Positions 36,009 through 44,631 of a DNA stretch of 64,000 nucleotides are shown here, in pieces. Every line of letters starts with the position of its first letter. Positions within the stretch are counted from its first letter, which is position 1. Location: contig NZ_CP108095.1 in NCBI RefSeq assembly GCF_036194065.1, positions 5,208,001-5,272,000 on the forward strand, in the 5' to 3' direction. The notes beneath the pieces were generated by a model. That model searched no databases and was not told where the DNA came from. It saw only the letters and a list, made by a program, of their open reading frames with translations. Source of the stretch: Streptomyces sp. NBC_00239 (GTDB taxonomy: Bacteria > Actinomycetota > Actinomycetes > Streptomycetales > Streptomycetaceae). Made by a program: the position numbers and the translations under genes.

Positions 36009-36226
36009 GCGTGACTCCTTCCGTCGCACCCACGGTCGGCCGGTCCGGTGGGGGCGGCAACTCACCCGCCTCCGTCCGGGGGGCGGGCCCACCCGGACGG
36101 GGGCGGGGGGCGGCCGGACGGGGGCAGGGGCCGCTCGGTCCGCGGGCGGAGGACGGGTCCGCCCGAGGGCGGGGACGGGGTCGCCCGAGGGTGGGGAAGG
36201 GTCCGTCCGAGGTGGAGGCGCTCGGC

Positions 36227-36727
36227 TTACTCCCCGGCCTGGTGGGAGCGGAGCCGCTCGGCTTGCGCGCGGCCGACTTCGGCCGCGCGGTGCAGGTAGT
36301 CGCCGATCACGGCCAACTCGTCGTCGGAGTAGCCGTCCAGGACGGCGCCGAAGGCCCGGCCGGGGGTCTCCCAGGCTTCGCCGATCCGGGCCCGCGCCTC
36401 CGGGGCCAGGGCGACCAGGGAGCGCCGGCGGTCCTGGGGGTCGGTCTGCCGTTCGACGATCCCCGCCTTGACCATGCGGTCCACGAGGCGGGTGGCGGAG
36501 CCCGAGGTCAGCCCGGTGAGGCGGGCGATGTCGCCGGTGCTGACCGGCCCCGGCTCCATGTCGAGGAGGGCGATGCACTGCATGTCGGTGGGGTGCAGCC
36601 CGACGTGGTCGGCCATGGCCTGGTTGAAGAGGGAGTAGTCGGCGTAGTGCCGCTGGCTCTCGAAGATGATCCGCGCGAGCAGCTCGGTGCGGGTCCACTC
36701 ACCCGAACGAGGGGAATCGGTTGACAT
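36227..36727 (-). CDS. MarR-family transcriptional regulator
   Basis: 166 residues. Winged helix with GDIARLTGLTSGSATRLVDRMVKAGIVERQTDPQDRRRSLVALAPE, the MarR signature, and N-terminal helices for dimerisation. ATG 36727. It is divergent from an NAD(P)-binding oxidoreductase across 110 bases containing a long perfect inverted repeat, so it probably represses that gene and itself. Ligand unknown. Confidence 0.92.
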   Translation of the reverse strand: MSTDSPRSGEWTRTELLARIIFESQRHYADYSLFNQAMADHVGLHPTDMQCIALLDMEPGPVSTGDIARLTGLTSGSATRLVDRMVKAGIVERQTDPQDRRRSLVALAPEARARIGEAWETPGRAFGAVLDGYSDDELAVIGDYLHRAAEVGRAQAERLRSHQAGE

Positions 36728-36752
36728 CGGGCTTCTCCATGAGGGAAATTTG

Positions 36753-36783
36753 TCTGCGTGACGCAGAGAATGCGTCACGCAGA
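36753..36783. promoter_or_regulatory. 13-bp perfect inverted repeat, MarR operator candidate
   Basis: TCTGCGTGACGCA and its exact complement TGCGTCACGCAGA (36771) are separated by GAGAA. A related half site follows (TGTGTCACG, 36787). Lies between divergent marR and oxidoreductase genes. Confidence 0.8.
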
Positions 36784-36837
36784 ATCTGTGTCACGTCTCC
36801 ATCTTAGCCGTGGCACGCCCACCGAAGGGAATGTGCG

Positions 36838-37662
36838 ATGACCACGCTCGTCACCGGAAGCCGAGGCGCCGTCGCCCGCGGACTCGCGGGCCTGCTCCAG
36901 GAGGCCGGCCTGCCCCACCGCCTCGCCTCCCGCGATCCGCAGGACCCCGGCACCGTCCGGTGCGATCTCACCGACCCCGGCACCTTCCCGGCCGCCCTCG
37001 ACGGCGCGACCTCCGTGTTCCTGTACGCCGAGCCGGCCGCTGCCGACGCCTTCCTCAAGGAAGCCGGCGCCGCGGGAGTGGAGCACATCGTGCTGCTCTC
37101 CTCCTCGTCCGTCCTTGCACACGACGCCGAGGACAACGCACTGGCCGCCTCCCACCTGGACGCCGAGCGGGCGCTGCTCGCCTCGCCGATCCGCTCCACC
37201 CTGCTGCGCCCCGGCGCCTTCGCCTCCAACTCCCGCGGCTGGGCCCGGAGCATCGCGTCCGGCGACCCCGTGCGGATGCCCTACCCCGGCGCGCACAGCG
37301 ACCCCGTCCACGAGGCCGACATCGCCGAGGCGGCCTTCGCGGTGCTCACCGACCCCGCCCTCGGCGGCCGCGCCCACACCCTCACCGGGCCGCACTCGCT
37401 CACCTTCGCCACCCAGCTCGCGCTCATCGCCGCGGCCCTCGGCCGCCCCATCCCCGTCGAGACCGTCACCCCCGACGTGTGGAAGTCCGATGTCGAGGCC
37501 TTCGTCCCCGCTCCCTACGCCGATGCGCTGCTCGACCACTGGGCAGCCCACGACGGCCTGCCCGTCGCCATATCCGACGGCGTCGAGCAGCTCACGGGCC
37601 ACCCGGCCCGGTCCTTCGAGGCCTGGGTCGACGACCACCTCGCCGACTTCCGGGCCCACTGA
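36838..37662 (+). CDS. NAD(P)-binding oxidoreductase (NmrA/short-chain-reductase-like)
   Basis: 274 residues. Rossmann start TTLVTGSRGAVARGLAGLL (atypical GxxGxxG: GSRGAVA), then HIVLLSSSSV, PIRSTLLRPGAFASN and HEADIAEAAFAVL as in NmrA-like and NAD(P)H-binding proteins. Such proteins sense redox cofactors or reduce small electrophiles such as quinones. Divergent from the MarR gene and probably induced when MarR releases. Convergent with the ceb transporter. Confidence 0.85.
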   Translation: MTTLVTGSRGAVARGLAGLLQEAGLPHRLASRDPQDPGTVRCDLTDPGTFPAALDGATSVFLYAEPAAADAFLKEAGAAGVEHIVLLSSSSVLAHDAEDNALAASHLDAERALLASPIRSTLLRPGAFASNSRGWARSIASGDPVRMPYPGAHSDPVHEADIAEAAFAVLTDPALGGRAHTLTGPHSLTFATQLALIAAALGRPIPVETVTPDVWKSDVEAFVPAPYADALLDHWAAHDGLPVAISDGVEQLTGHPARSFEAWVDDHLADFRAH

Positions 37663-37689
37663 CCGGGCCGCCGGAGAACTGTGCCGCTG

Positions 37690-38514
37690 TCATCCTTTGA
37701 CGGCTCCCTGCATGATGCCGCCCACGATCTGGCGGCCGAAGAGGACGAAGACGAGAAGAAGGGGGAGGGTGCCGAGCAGGGCGCCGGCCATGATGACCGA
37801 CTGGTCGGGGATGTAGCCCCGGCCCAGGCCCGTCAGGGCCACCTGCACGGTCGGGCTGCCGTTCTGGGTCAGCGCGATCACCGGCCAGAAGAAGTCGTTC
37901 CAGGCCATCACGAAGGTCAGCATCCCGAGCACCGCCATCGCCGGCCGGGCCACCGGGAACACCACGTGCCACACCACGCGCAGCGAACTCGCGCCGTCCA
38001 CCCGCGCGGCCTCGACGAGCTCCGCGGGCAGCGCCTGGGCCAGGTACTGGCGCATGAAGAACACCCCGAAGGCGGACACCAGGGCCGGCAGCACCACCGC
38101 CTGGAGATGGTCCGTCCAGGAAAGCTCCGCGATCAGCATGTAGAGGGGGACCACACTCAGCTGCGGCGGCACCAGCATGGTGCCGACCACCAGCACGAGC
38201 AGCAGCCGCTGCCCGCGGAAGCGCAGCCGGGCGAAGGCGAAGCCCGCCAGCGTCGAGAAGACCACCGTGCCGGCTGCGACGGTGCCCGCGACCACTGCCG
38301 TGTTCAGCAGGGCCGTGCCCATGTTGGCGTCCGTCCACGCCACGGACAGGTTGCGCCCCAGATTGCCGCCGAACCAGAACGGCGGCGGGGTCTGCGCCAG
38401 CCGGGTGTTGTTCCGCGAGGCCGCGATCGCCGTCCACACCAGGGGAAAGAGGGAGCCGAGAGTGAAGAGACCGAGAACCACGTAGGTGAGCCGGCCAGCC
38501 TTGAGCGCTCTCAC
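37690..38514 (-). CDS. cebG: CebG-like sugar ABC transporter permease
   Basis: 274 residues with about six membrane helices and the EAA-type loop VEAARVDGASSLRVVWHVVFP. The ending GGIMQGAVKG is typical of the second permease of MalG/CebG-type carbohydrate importers. GTG start overlaps the previous stop by 4 bases (GTGA). Expected to pair with the preceding permease and a shared ATPase (MsiK-type) encoded elsewhere. Confidence 0.85.
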   Translation of the reverse strand: MRALKAGRLTYVVLGLFTLGSLFPLVWTAIAASRNNTRLAQTPPPFWFGGNLGRNLSVAWTDANMGTALLNTAVVAGTVAAGTVVFSTLAGFAFARLRFRGQRLLLVLVVGTMLVPPQLSVVPLYMLIAELSWTDHLQAVVLPALVSAFGVFFMRQYLAQALPAELVEAARVDGASSLRVVWHVVFPVARPAMAVLGMLTFVMAWNDFFWPVIALTQNGSPTVQVALTGLGRGYIPDQSVIMAGALLGTLPLLLVFVLFGRQIVGGIMQGAVKG

Positions 38515-39500
38515 CGGCCCTCACCCCGCCCCCGCAGCAGCCGAACCGCCCCGCCCACCAGCACCAGGATCAGGAACATCGCCCACGCGATCGCGGAGGC
38601 CCGCCCCAGGTGCAGGTTCACCCAGCCCTGCTCGTACAGGTACAGCCCCAGGGTCTGGAACTGGTGGTCGGCGCCGCCGGTCGCGCCGCCGCCCCCGTTG
38701 AAGAGCAGCGGCTCGCCGAACAGCTGGGTCGCACCGATCGTCGAGACCACGCAGGTGAACAGGATCGTCGGACGCAGAGAGGGGATCGTGACGTGAAGGA
38801 ACTGCTGGAAGCGCGAGGCTCCGTCCAGCTCCGCCGACTCGTACAACTCCGGTGGCACCGCCTGCATCGCCGCGAGGTAGATCAGCGCGTTGTAGCCGGT
38901 CCACCGCCAGACCACGATGGCGGAGACCGCCAACTGGCTGGACAGCGTGCCGTTCTGCCAGTCCACCGCGTCGATCCCGACCAGCCCCAGCACCCAGTTG
39001 ACCATCCCGTAATCACGGCCGAAGAGCAGCACGAAGACCAGGGTCGCCGCGGCCACCGAGGTTGCGTACGGGGTGAGCACGGCGACCCGGAAGAAGGCCG
39101 AGCCGCGCAGCCGGTAGTTCAGCAGGTGGGCCAGGCCCAGCGCGATGAGCAACTGCGGGACCGTGGACAGCAGACCGATGGTCACCGTGTTGCGCAGCGC
39201 GTTCCAGAAGAACTCGTCGCTCAGCAGCCGGGTGAAGTTCCGCGCCCCCACCCAGGTCATGGCGTCCGGGTCGGTCAGCTCCACCTGGTGCAGCGCCGCC
39301 CAGCCCGTGTACAGCAGGGGAAAGAGGCCGAAGGCTCCGAAGAAGAGGAAGAAGGGCGCCACGAAGGCGTACGGGCTCCAGCGCAGGTCCCATCGGTAGC
39401 GCCGGGAGCGCCACGCCTGGGACCTGCTCCCCGCCCGCACCGGGCGGGCGGGGAGGACGGCCGCGGCGGCGGCCTCATCGCTCAGAGAGGTGTCCGACAC
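38511..39500 (-). CDS. cebF: CebF-like sugar ABC transporter permease
   Basis: 329 residues, MalF-like, about six membrane helices and loop ELYESAELDGASRFQQFLHVTIP. N-terminal charged tail before the first helix. The GTG start lies just after the binding-protein gene. With CebG and CebE it forms an importer for beta-glucan oligosaccharides in known Streptomyces; specificity here is inferred from the CebR-type operator and protein resemblance. Confidence 0.83.
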   Translation of the reverse strand: MSDTSLSDEAAAAAVLPARPVRAGSRSQAWRSRRYRWDLRWSPYAFVAPFFLFFGAFGLFPLLYTGWAALHQVELTDPDAMTWVGARNFTRLLSDEFFWNALRNTVTIGLLSTVPQLLIALGLAHLLNYRLRGSAFFRVAVLTPYATSVAAATLVFVLLFGRDYGMVNWVLGLVGIDAVDWQNGTLSSQLAVSAIVVWRWTGYNALIYLAAMQAVPPELYESAELDGASRFQQFLHVTIPSLRPTILFTCVVSTIGATQLFGEPLLFNGGGGATGGADHQFQTLGLYLYEQGWVNLHLGRASAIAWAMFLILVLVGGAVRLLRGRGEGR

Positions 39501-39506
39501 GGCCGC

Positions 39507-40829
39507 TCACTGGTCCAGCGCGTTGTCGATCGCCTTCACCGCGGCCTGCCAGCCCTGCTCCGCCGTCCGGCCCTTCTGGTCCACCTGGAGCATGCCGATG
39601 TCCGCGAGGTTCTGCGCGATCACCAGGTCCTTGGGGCCGACGGTCTGCACCGGCACCCCCTGCGCGGCCTTCGCGAAGATCTCGCCGATCGGCGCGCCCC
39701 CGAAGTACGCGTGCTTGGCCCCGGACACCGCCGGCAGCCCGTAGGCCGCCTGCGCGCTCGGGAAGCTGCCGCGCTTCTCGAAGAGCTTCGCCTGCTGCGC
39801 GGGCGCGGTCAGCCAGGCCGCCAGCTTCGCCGCCTCCTGCGGGTGCTTGCCGGCCTTCGGCACCACGAGGAAGGAGCCGCCCCAGTTGCTGGGGCGGGGC
39901 GCCTGCGCCACGTCCCACTTGCCCCGCCCCGCCGGACCCGCCTTGTCCTGGATGTAGCCGAGCATCCAGGCCGGGCAGGAGACCGTCGCGAAGCCGCCGT
40001 TGGCGAACCCCTGGTCCCATGCGGGGGTGAACTGCTGGAGCTTCGCGCTCAGGCCCCCGGTGGCGAACGAGGCGGCCAGGTCGAAGGCCTGGCGCACGGC
40101 CGGGTTGGTCTTGTAGGCGACCTTGCCGTTCTCGTCGTAGAAGCGCTCGGCACTGCTGCCCGTGACGGCTGCCATGACCCCGGAGGCCGAGTCGACGAAG
40201 GGCTTCCCCTTGCCGGCCTTCGCCTGGTAGCGCCGTCCCGTCTCCAGATAGCGGTTCCAGTCGCCCGCCCACAGGGCGCCCACCGCCGCCCGGTCGGTGG
40301 GCAGTCCGGCCGCCGCGAACAGGTCCTTGCGGTAGCAGATGCCCTGCGGCCCGATGTCGGTGCCGAGGCCGACCGCGCGGCCGTCCTTGGCCGCGCCCTG
40401 CGCCCACTTCCAGGGCAGGAAGGCCGACCGGTCCACCCCGGCCGTGGTGCCCAGGTCCACCAGCTTGTCGGCCTGGGTCGCGGTGATCTCCGCGATGTTG
40501 TTGACCTCGACGGCCTGGATGTCGGCGAGGCCGCTGCCCGCCCCGAGGTGGGTGAGCAGCTGCGGGTAGTAGTTCTCGTTCCGCTCGATCGAGGTCTGCT
40601 TGATCACCACATCGGGGTTCAGAGCCGTGTACTCGTCGTAGAGACCGGCCTCCTTGAGGCCGAAGGCCCCGAACACGCCGACGGTCAGGGTGGTCTTCCC
40701 CTTCGCGCCGGAGGTGCCCCGGTCCGGGGACTCCGCCGGATCGGAGGCGCACCCCGCGAGCAACAGGGCGGAGCCGAAGGTGGCGACGGCGGCGCGGAGG
40801 GCTGTTCTGGGACCTGTTCTGGCGCGCAT
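39507..40829 (-). CDS. cebE: CebE-like sugar-binding lipoprotein
   Basis: 440 residues. ATG 40829 chosen because AGGGAG lies 6 bases upstream; an ATG two codons further up would leave no spacing. Signal peptide ends in lipobox LLAGC (Cys about 26), so it is lipid-anchored. Extracellular-solute-binding-1 fold (TLTVGVFGAFGLKEAGLYDEY, DIQAVEVNNIAEI, WDQGFANGGFATVSCPAW). First gene of the ceb operon, 49 bases from the CebR-type operator. Confidence 0.87.
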   Translation of the reverse strand: MRARTGPRTALRAAVATFGSALLLAGCASDPAESPDRGTSGAKGKTTLTVGVFGAFGLKEAGLYDEYTALNPDVVIKQTSIERNENYYPQLLTHLGAGSGLADIQAVEVNNIAEITATQADKLVDLGTTAGVDRSAFLPWKWAQGAAKDGRAVGLGTDIGPQGICYRKDLFAAAGLPTDRAAVGALWAGDWNRYLETGRRYQAKAGKGKPFVDSASGVMAAVTGSSAERFYDENGKVAYKTNPAVRQAFDLAASFATGGLSAKLQQFTPAWDQGFANGGFATVSCPAWMLGYIQDKAGPAGRGKWDVAQAPRPSNWGGSFLVVPKAGKHPQEAAKLAAWLTAPAQQAKLFEKRGSFPSAQAAYGLPAVSGAKHAYFGGAPIGEIFAKAAQGVPVQTVGPKDLVIAQNLADIGMLQVDQKGRTAEQGWQAAVKAIDNALDQ

Positions 40830-40877
40830 GGGCATCTCCCTGAAGGGCTGACGTGCCGAGTGTCGTGTGCCACAGTG

Positions 40878-40891
40878 TGGGAGCGCTCCCA
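40878..40891. promoter_or_regulatory. CebR-type operator
   Basis: TGGGAGCGCTCCCA, a perfect 14-bp palindrome identical to the CebR/CelR operator known from Streptomyces and Thermobifida cellobiose genes. It lies between cebE and the divergent lacI-type gene and could block both promoters until cellobiose or a related sugar is present. Confidence 0.9.
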
Positions 40892-40928
40892 CGCCCGTCA
40901 AGAGGTAGATTCCAAGTGGGAGGAAGCC

Positions 40929-41966
40929 ATGAATGGTCGTGGGCGCAGTGGGGGACGGCCGACCCTCGAAGAAGTGGCGGCGCGGGCGGGGGTGGGGCGC
41001 GGCACCGCGTCCCGGGTGATCAACGGCTCGTCGAAGGTCAGCGAGCACACCAGGGCCCTCGTCGAGGCGGCCGTCGCCGAGCTCGGCTACGTACCCAACC
41101 GCGCGGCGCGGGCGCTCGCCGCCAACCGCACCGACGCCATCGCCCTCGTCGTGCCGGAACCCGAGTCCCGGTTCTTCGCCGAGCCGTACTTCTCGGACGT
41201 GCTGCGCGGGGTCGGCGCCGCGCTCGCCGAGACGGACATGCAGCTGCTCCTCACGCTGGCGGGCAGCGACCGCGAGCGCCGCAGGCTGGCGCAGTACCTC
41301 GCCGCGCACCGGGTCGACGGGGTGCTGCTGGTCTCGGTGCACGCCGACGATCCGCTGCCCGAGCTCCTGGAGGAACTCGGCATCCCCGCTGTGATCACGG
41401 GACGCCGGTCCGCCGCGGAGCCGCTCGCCTGCGTCGACTCCGACAACCTGGAGGGTGCCCGGCTGGCGGTCCGGCACCTGCTGGCCCGGGGGCGGCAGGC
41501 GATAGCGACCATCACCGGACCGCTGGACGTGTACGGCGCCCAGTGCCGCCTCGACGGCTACCGGCAGGCGCTCGCCGCGGCCGGGACGGAGGTCGACGAG
41601 GGGCTCACCGCGGTCGGGGACTTCACCGAGGAGGGCGGCCGCCGCGCCATGGCGGAACTGCTGGCCCGGCGGCCCGGGCTGGACGCGGTGTTCGCGGCCT
41701 CCGACGTCATGGCGGCCGGCGCCCGCCAGGTGCTGCGCACGGCCGGGCGCCGGATACCGCAGGACGTGGCGCTGGTCGGCTTCGACGACTCGACGGTGGC
41801 CCGGCACATGGATCCGGCGTTGACGAGTGTGCGGCAGCCGATCGAGGAGATGGGGCGGATGATGGCGCGGGTGCTGCTGGAGCAGATAGCGGCTGGCCCC
41901 GCGGCCTCGGGGGAGCGGCCGCGCATCATCCTGCCGACCCAGCTCATCGTCCGCGACTCCACGTAG
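40929..41966 (+). CDS. cebR: CebR-like LacI-family repressor
   Basis: 345 residues. N-terminal LacI helix-turn-helix (PTLEEVAARAGVGRGTASRVINGSSKVS) and periplasmic-binding-like sensor domain (AIALVVPEPESRFFAEPYFSDVLRGV, VDGVLLVSVHADDP, DVALVGFDDSTVARHMDPALTSVRQP). GGGAGGAAG ribosome site. Very like CebR of Streptomyces griseus. Divergent from cebEFG, with the perfect operator between the genes. Confidence 0.88.
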   Translation: MNGRGRSGGRPTLEEVAARAGVGRGTASRVINGSSKVSEHTRALVEAAVAELGYVPNRAARALAANRTDAIALVVPEPESRFFAEPYFSDVLRGVGAALAETDMQLLLTLAGSDRERRRLAQYLAAHRVDGVLLVSVHADDPLPELLEELGIPAVITGRRSAAEPLACVDSDNLEGARLAVRHLLARGRQAIATITGPLDVYGAQCRLDGYRQALAAAGTEVDEGLTAVGDFTEEGGRRAMAELLARRPGLDAVFAASDVMAAGARQVLRTAGRRIPQDVALVGFDDSTVARHMDPALTSVRQPIEEMGRMMARVLLEQIAAGPAASGERPRIILPTQLIVRDST

Positions 41967-41988
41967 CCCGGCGACCCCGCGCACCCTT

Positions 41989-42082
41989 CAGCCCCTCCGG
42001 CGCTTGAGGAGCGCGTCCGGGCGGAGCCGGGTTGCTTGGGGCTCCGCCCCGAACCCCGCGCCTCAAACGCCGGCGGGGCTGG
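41989..42082. repeat. Palindromic dispersed intergenic repeat, copy 2
   Basis: Left arm 41989-42009 and right arm 42061-42081 are reverse complements at 19 of 21 positions. Inside is GGCGGAGCCGGGTTGCT (42020-42036), identical to copy 1 at 31935. The sequence GCCGGCGGGGCTGGGGGTG occurs again 30 bases later (42099-42117). Confidence 0.7.
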
Positions 42083-42155
42083 GGGTGGCGCAGCGTAAGC
42101 CGGCGGGGCTGGGGGTGACCCCCGCGGGCGCGTGCGGGAGGCCGGGGGTAACGCG

Positions 42156-42191
42156 GAGGGCCCCGGTTCGCTTTCGCGTACCGGGGCCCTC
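42156..42191 (-). terminator. Terminator of tRNA-His
   Basis: 12-bp perfect inverted repeat (42156-42167 with 42180-42191), 6 bases beyond the 3' end of the minus-strand tRNA-His. Confidence 0.8.
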
Positions 42192-42197
42192 GTACAG

Positions 42198-42271
42198 GGT
42201 GAGTGACGGGACTTGAACCCGCGGCCACCTGGACCACAACCAGGTGCTCTACCAGCTGAGCTACACCCACC
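42198..42271 (-). tRNA. tRNA-His (anticodon GTG)
   Basis: 74 bases. The acceptor stem has eight pairs because G-1 pairs with C73, the special mark of bacterial tRNA-His. Anticodon loop TTGTGGT (anticodon GTG) on stem CCTGG/CCAGG; T arm GCGGG-TTCAAGT-CCCGT. CCA is not encoded. Confidence 0.97.
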
Positions 42272-42387
42272 ATGCCCGGTCGGAATTCCGACCGGTCGAG
42301 GAAAAGAGTACAGGGTCCGGGCGGGTGCTCGCTCCCCTGTTGTCTGCCGCTCTCCTCCCCGCGCCTGCCGGACGGGCCGCCCGCAGG

Positions 42388-42990
42388 CTACTCGGCCGGC
42401 AGGACGTGCTTGGCGGCAATGCCCTTCGCCGTGTCCGAGTCCGGCCCGGGCTGCGGCACGAAGACCGCCTCGCGGTAGTACCGCAGCTCGGCGATCGATT
42501 CCTTGATGTCGGCGAGCGCGCGGTGGTTGCCGTTCTTGGGCGGGCTGTTGAAGTACGCCCGGGGGTACCAGCGGCGGGCCAGTTCCTTGACCGAGGAGAC
42601 GTCCACGATCCGGTAGTGGAGGTGGCCTTCGAGGGTGGGCATGTCCCGCAGGAGGAAGCCGCGGTCGGTGCCGACCGAGTTTCCGCACAGGGGGGCCTTG
42701 CCCGATTCCTTGACGTGCTCGCGGATGTACGCGAGCACCTGGGCCTCGGCGTCCGCGAGGGTCGTCCCGCCGGCCAGCTCGTCGAGCAGCCCGGAGGCCG
42801 TGTGCATCTGGCGCACCACGTCGGGCATCTGCAGGAGTGCCTCGTCCGGCGGGCGGATCACGATGTCCACGCCGTCGCCGAGCACGTTGAGCTCCGAGTC
42901 GGTGACCAGTGCGGCCACCTCGATAAGTGCGTCGTCCGTCAGCGAGAGCCCGGTCATCTCGCAGTCGATCCACACCATGCGATCGTTCAT
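42388..42990 (-). CDS. orn: Oligoribonuclease (Orn)
   Basis: 200 residues, DEDDh 3'-5' exonuclease. WIDCEMTG (Asp, Glu), VGTDRGF (Asp), and GNHRALADI (His and Asp) form the metal site. Orn degrades 2-5-base RNAs and the pGpG product of c-di-GMP breakdown, so it closes the pathway to which the PAS-GGDEF-EAL protein belongs. It lies directly upstream of adpA on the same strand, as in other Streptomyces. ATG 42990 preferred; a GTG three codons upstream is possible. Confidence 0.95.
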   Translation of the reverse strand: MNDRMVWIDCEMTGLSLTDDALIEVAALVTDSELNVLGDGVDIVIRPPDEALLQMPDVVRQMHTASGLLDELAGGTTLADAEAQVLAYIREHVKESGKAPLCGNSVGTDRGFLLRDMPTLEGHLHYRIVDVSSVKELARRWYPRAYFNSPPKNGNHRALADIKESIAELRYYREAVFVPQPGPDSDTAKGIAAKHVLPAE

Positions 42991-43007
42991 GAGCCCCACC
43001 CTATGGG

Positions 43008-43046
43008 AGGTCCCGCGGATCGTACGTCGACAGATCCGCGGGACCT
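43008..43046 (-). terminator. Terminator of adpA
   Basis: Perfect 14-bp inverted repeat (43008-43021 with 43033-43046), 28 bases downstream of the adpA stop and before orn. It separates adpA from orn transcripts. Confidence 0.75.
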
Positions 43047-43073
43047 CGGCTCACCCGGGCGGCACGGGCACCG

Positions 43074-44255
43074 CTATGCGTGCTCCCGCGCCCCCGGCAT
43101 CAGGGCCCGGCCGGGGGAGTACAGCTCCGTCACGGACGGCCCGCTGGCCGCCAGAGCAGCCGCCGCCCGCTGGGGCTGCGGAGTGCGCTGGTGCGGCACC
43201 GGACCTCCCGAGAGCTCCGCCACGGGGGCGTCGACCTGCGGCCGACGGGCCCGGTACGCCGACCGGTAGGCGGCCGGGGAGGACCCCAGCTGCCGCCGGA
43301 AGTGCCCGCGCAGGGCCACCGGCGACCGGAAGCCGCAGCGTCCGGCGACCTCGTCGACCGAGTAGTCGGAGGTCTCCAGCAGCCGCTGGGCCTGGAGCAC
43401 CCGCTGGGTGATCAGCCACTGCAGCGGCGCGCTGCCGGTCAGCGAGCGGAACCGCCGGTCGAAGGTGCGCCTGCTCATGTAGGCGCGCGCCGCCAGCGTC
43501 TCCACGTCGAACTGCTCGTGGAGGTGTTCCAGTGCCCAGGCGACGACCTCGGCCAGCGGGTCGGCGCCGATCTCTTCCGGCAGCGACCGGTCGAGGTAGC
43601 GCTCCTGGCCGCCGGTGCGGCGCGGCGGCACGACCAGCCGGCGGGCCAGTGCTCCGGCCGCCTCGCTGCCGTGGTCCGTGCGCACGATGTGGAGGCACAG
43701 ATCAATTCCGGCCGCGGTGCCCGCCGACGTCAGGACGTCGCCGTCGTCGACGAACAGCTCGCGCGGATCGACATGGACGGACGGGTACCGCTTGGCCAGC
43801 GTCGGCGCGTACATCCAGTGCGTCGTCGCGGGCCGCCCGTCGAGCAGGCCGGCGGCGGCGAGCACGAAGGCTCCCGTGCACAGCCCGACGATCCGGGCCC
43901 CCTCCTCGTGCGCCAGACGCAGTGCGTCCAGCGCCTCCGGCGGTGGTGGTGACGTGATCGACCGCCAGGCCGGCACGACGACCGTGCCTGCCCGGGCGAT
44001 CGCCTCCAGCCCGTACGGCGCGGTGAGTTCGAGGCCGCCGGTGGTCCGGAGAGGCCCTTCCTCGCCCGCACACACGAGCAGTCGATAGCGTGGAACTCCT
44101 GCGTCCTGCCGGTCAATGCCGAACACAGAGAGTGGAATGGAACTCTCGAAAATCGGACCGCCGCTGAAGAGCAGCACCGCGACAATTTCCCTGCGGCGGC
44201 GCCCTGCGAGCTTCCGCCCCGCGTCAGCGATGACGGCGGTGGAATCCTGGCTCAT
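43074..44255 (-). CDS. adpA: AdpA, AraC-family master regulator of development
   Basis: 393 residues. N-terminal DJ-1/PfpI-like dimerisation domain (EIVAVLLFSGGPIFESSIPLSVFG, IVGLCTGAFVLAAAGLLDGR; about 25-200) and C-terminal AraC DNA-binding domain (YMSRRTFDRRF and VDEAGRCGFRSPVALRGHFRRQLG; about 230-325), then a variable tail. The body matches AdpA of S. griseus/S. coelicolor very closely. AdpA activates morphological and secondary-metabolism genes. I find no TTA leucine codon in the gene, although adpA is normally bldA-dependent. ATG 44255. The 376-bp upstream gap fits its known complex promoter. Confidence 0.95.
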   Translation of the reverse strand: MSQDSTAVIADAGRKLAGRRRREIVAVLLFSGGPIFESSIPLSVFGIDRQDAGVPRYRLLVCAGEEGPLRTTGGLELTAPYGLEAIARAGTVVVPAWRSITSPPPPEALDALRLAHEEGARIVGLCTGAFVLAAAGLLDGRPATTHWMYAPTLAKRYPSVHVDPRELFVDDGDVLTSAGTAAGIDLCLHIVRTDHGSEAAGALARRLVVPPRRTGGQERYLDRSLPEEIGADPLAEVVAWALEHLHEQFDVETLAARAYMSRRTFDRRFRSLTGSAPLQWLITQRVLQAQRLLETSDYSVDEVAGRCGFRSPVALRGHFRRQLGSSPAAYRSAYRARRPQVDAPVAELSGGPVPHQRTPQPQRAAAALAASGPSVTELYSPGRALMPGAREHA

Positions 44256-44631
44256 GGCGCTAAGCCCCCCTTGGGTGTCGCGACTCCTTGGTCTGGTCGC
44301 ACCTGCACGTTTCCCCTCGGCCTTGCACGTGATCCCCCGCCGTAAAAACATGATCGAATCTACTGCGTCGCGTGGTGTCGGCGTGACAAGTTCAGCACGC
44401 AGCGCTATGTCGACTTGGCAACTTGGCGTAAAGCATTCGATCAGGAAGCGTTCCACTCCGCGACCTTGGTGGGAAGCGGGCCGGGGACCCGTGGCCTGTA
44501 CACATCGGGTGTGAAGCCCCCTCCCGCGATGTCGTCCCTGGTGGTAGGGGGGTTGGGTGGACATTCCGCCAAGGGTTGTGTCCCGATGTGAAGTTGGCTG
44601 AAAACATGCGGTGTGCGGGTGTGCGAACCAG
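44256..44631. other. 376-bp region upstream of adpA
   Basis: Holds the adpA promoter and long leader. It includes AT-richer stretches (TAAAAACATGATCG near 44343; TTGGCAACTTGGCGTAAAG near 44415) that resemble AdpA-type or other operators only loosely. No gene or recognised riboswitch is seen. Confidence 0.55.

Noticed and set aside
44256..44631. ArpA/gamma-butyrolactone operator upstream of adpA
   Set aside because: No good palindromic match was seen by eye; needs a motif scan.
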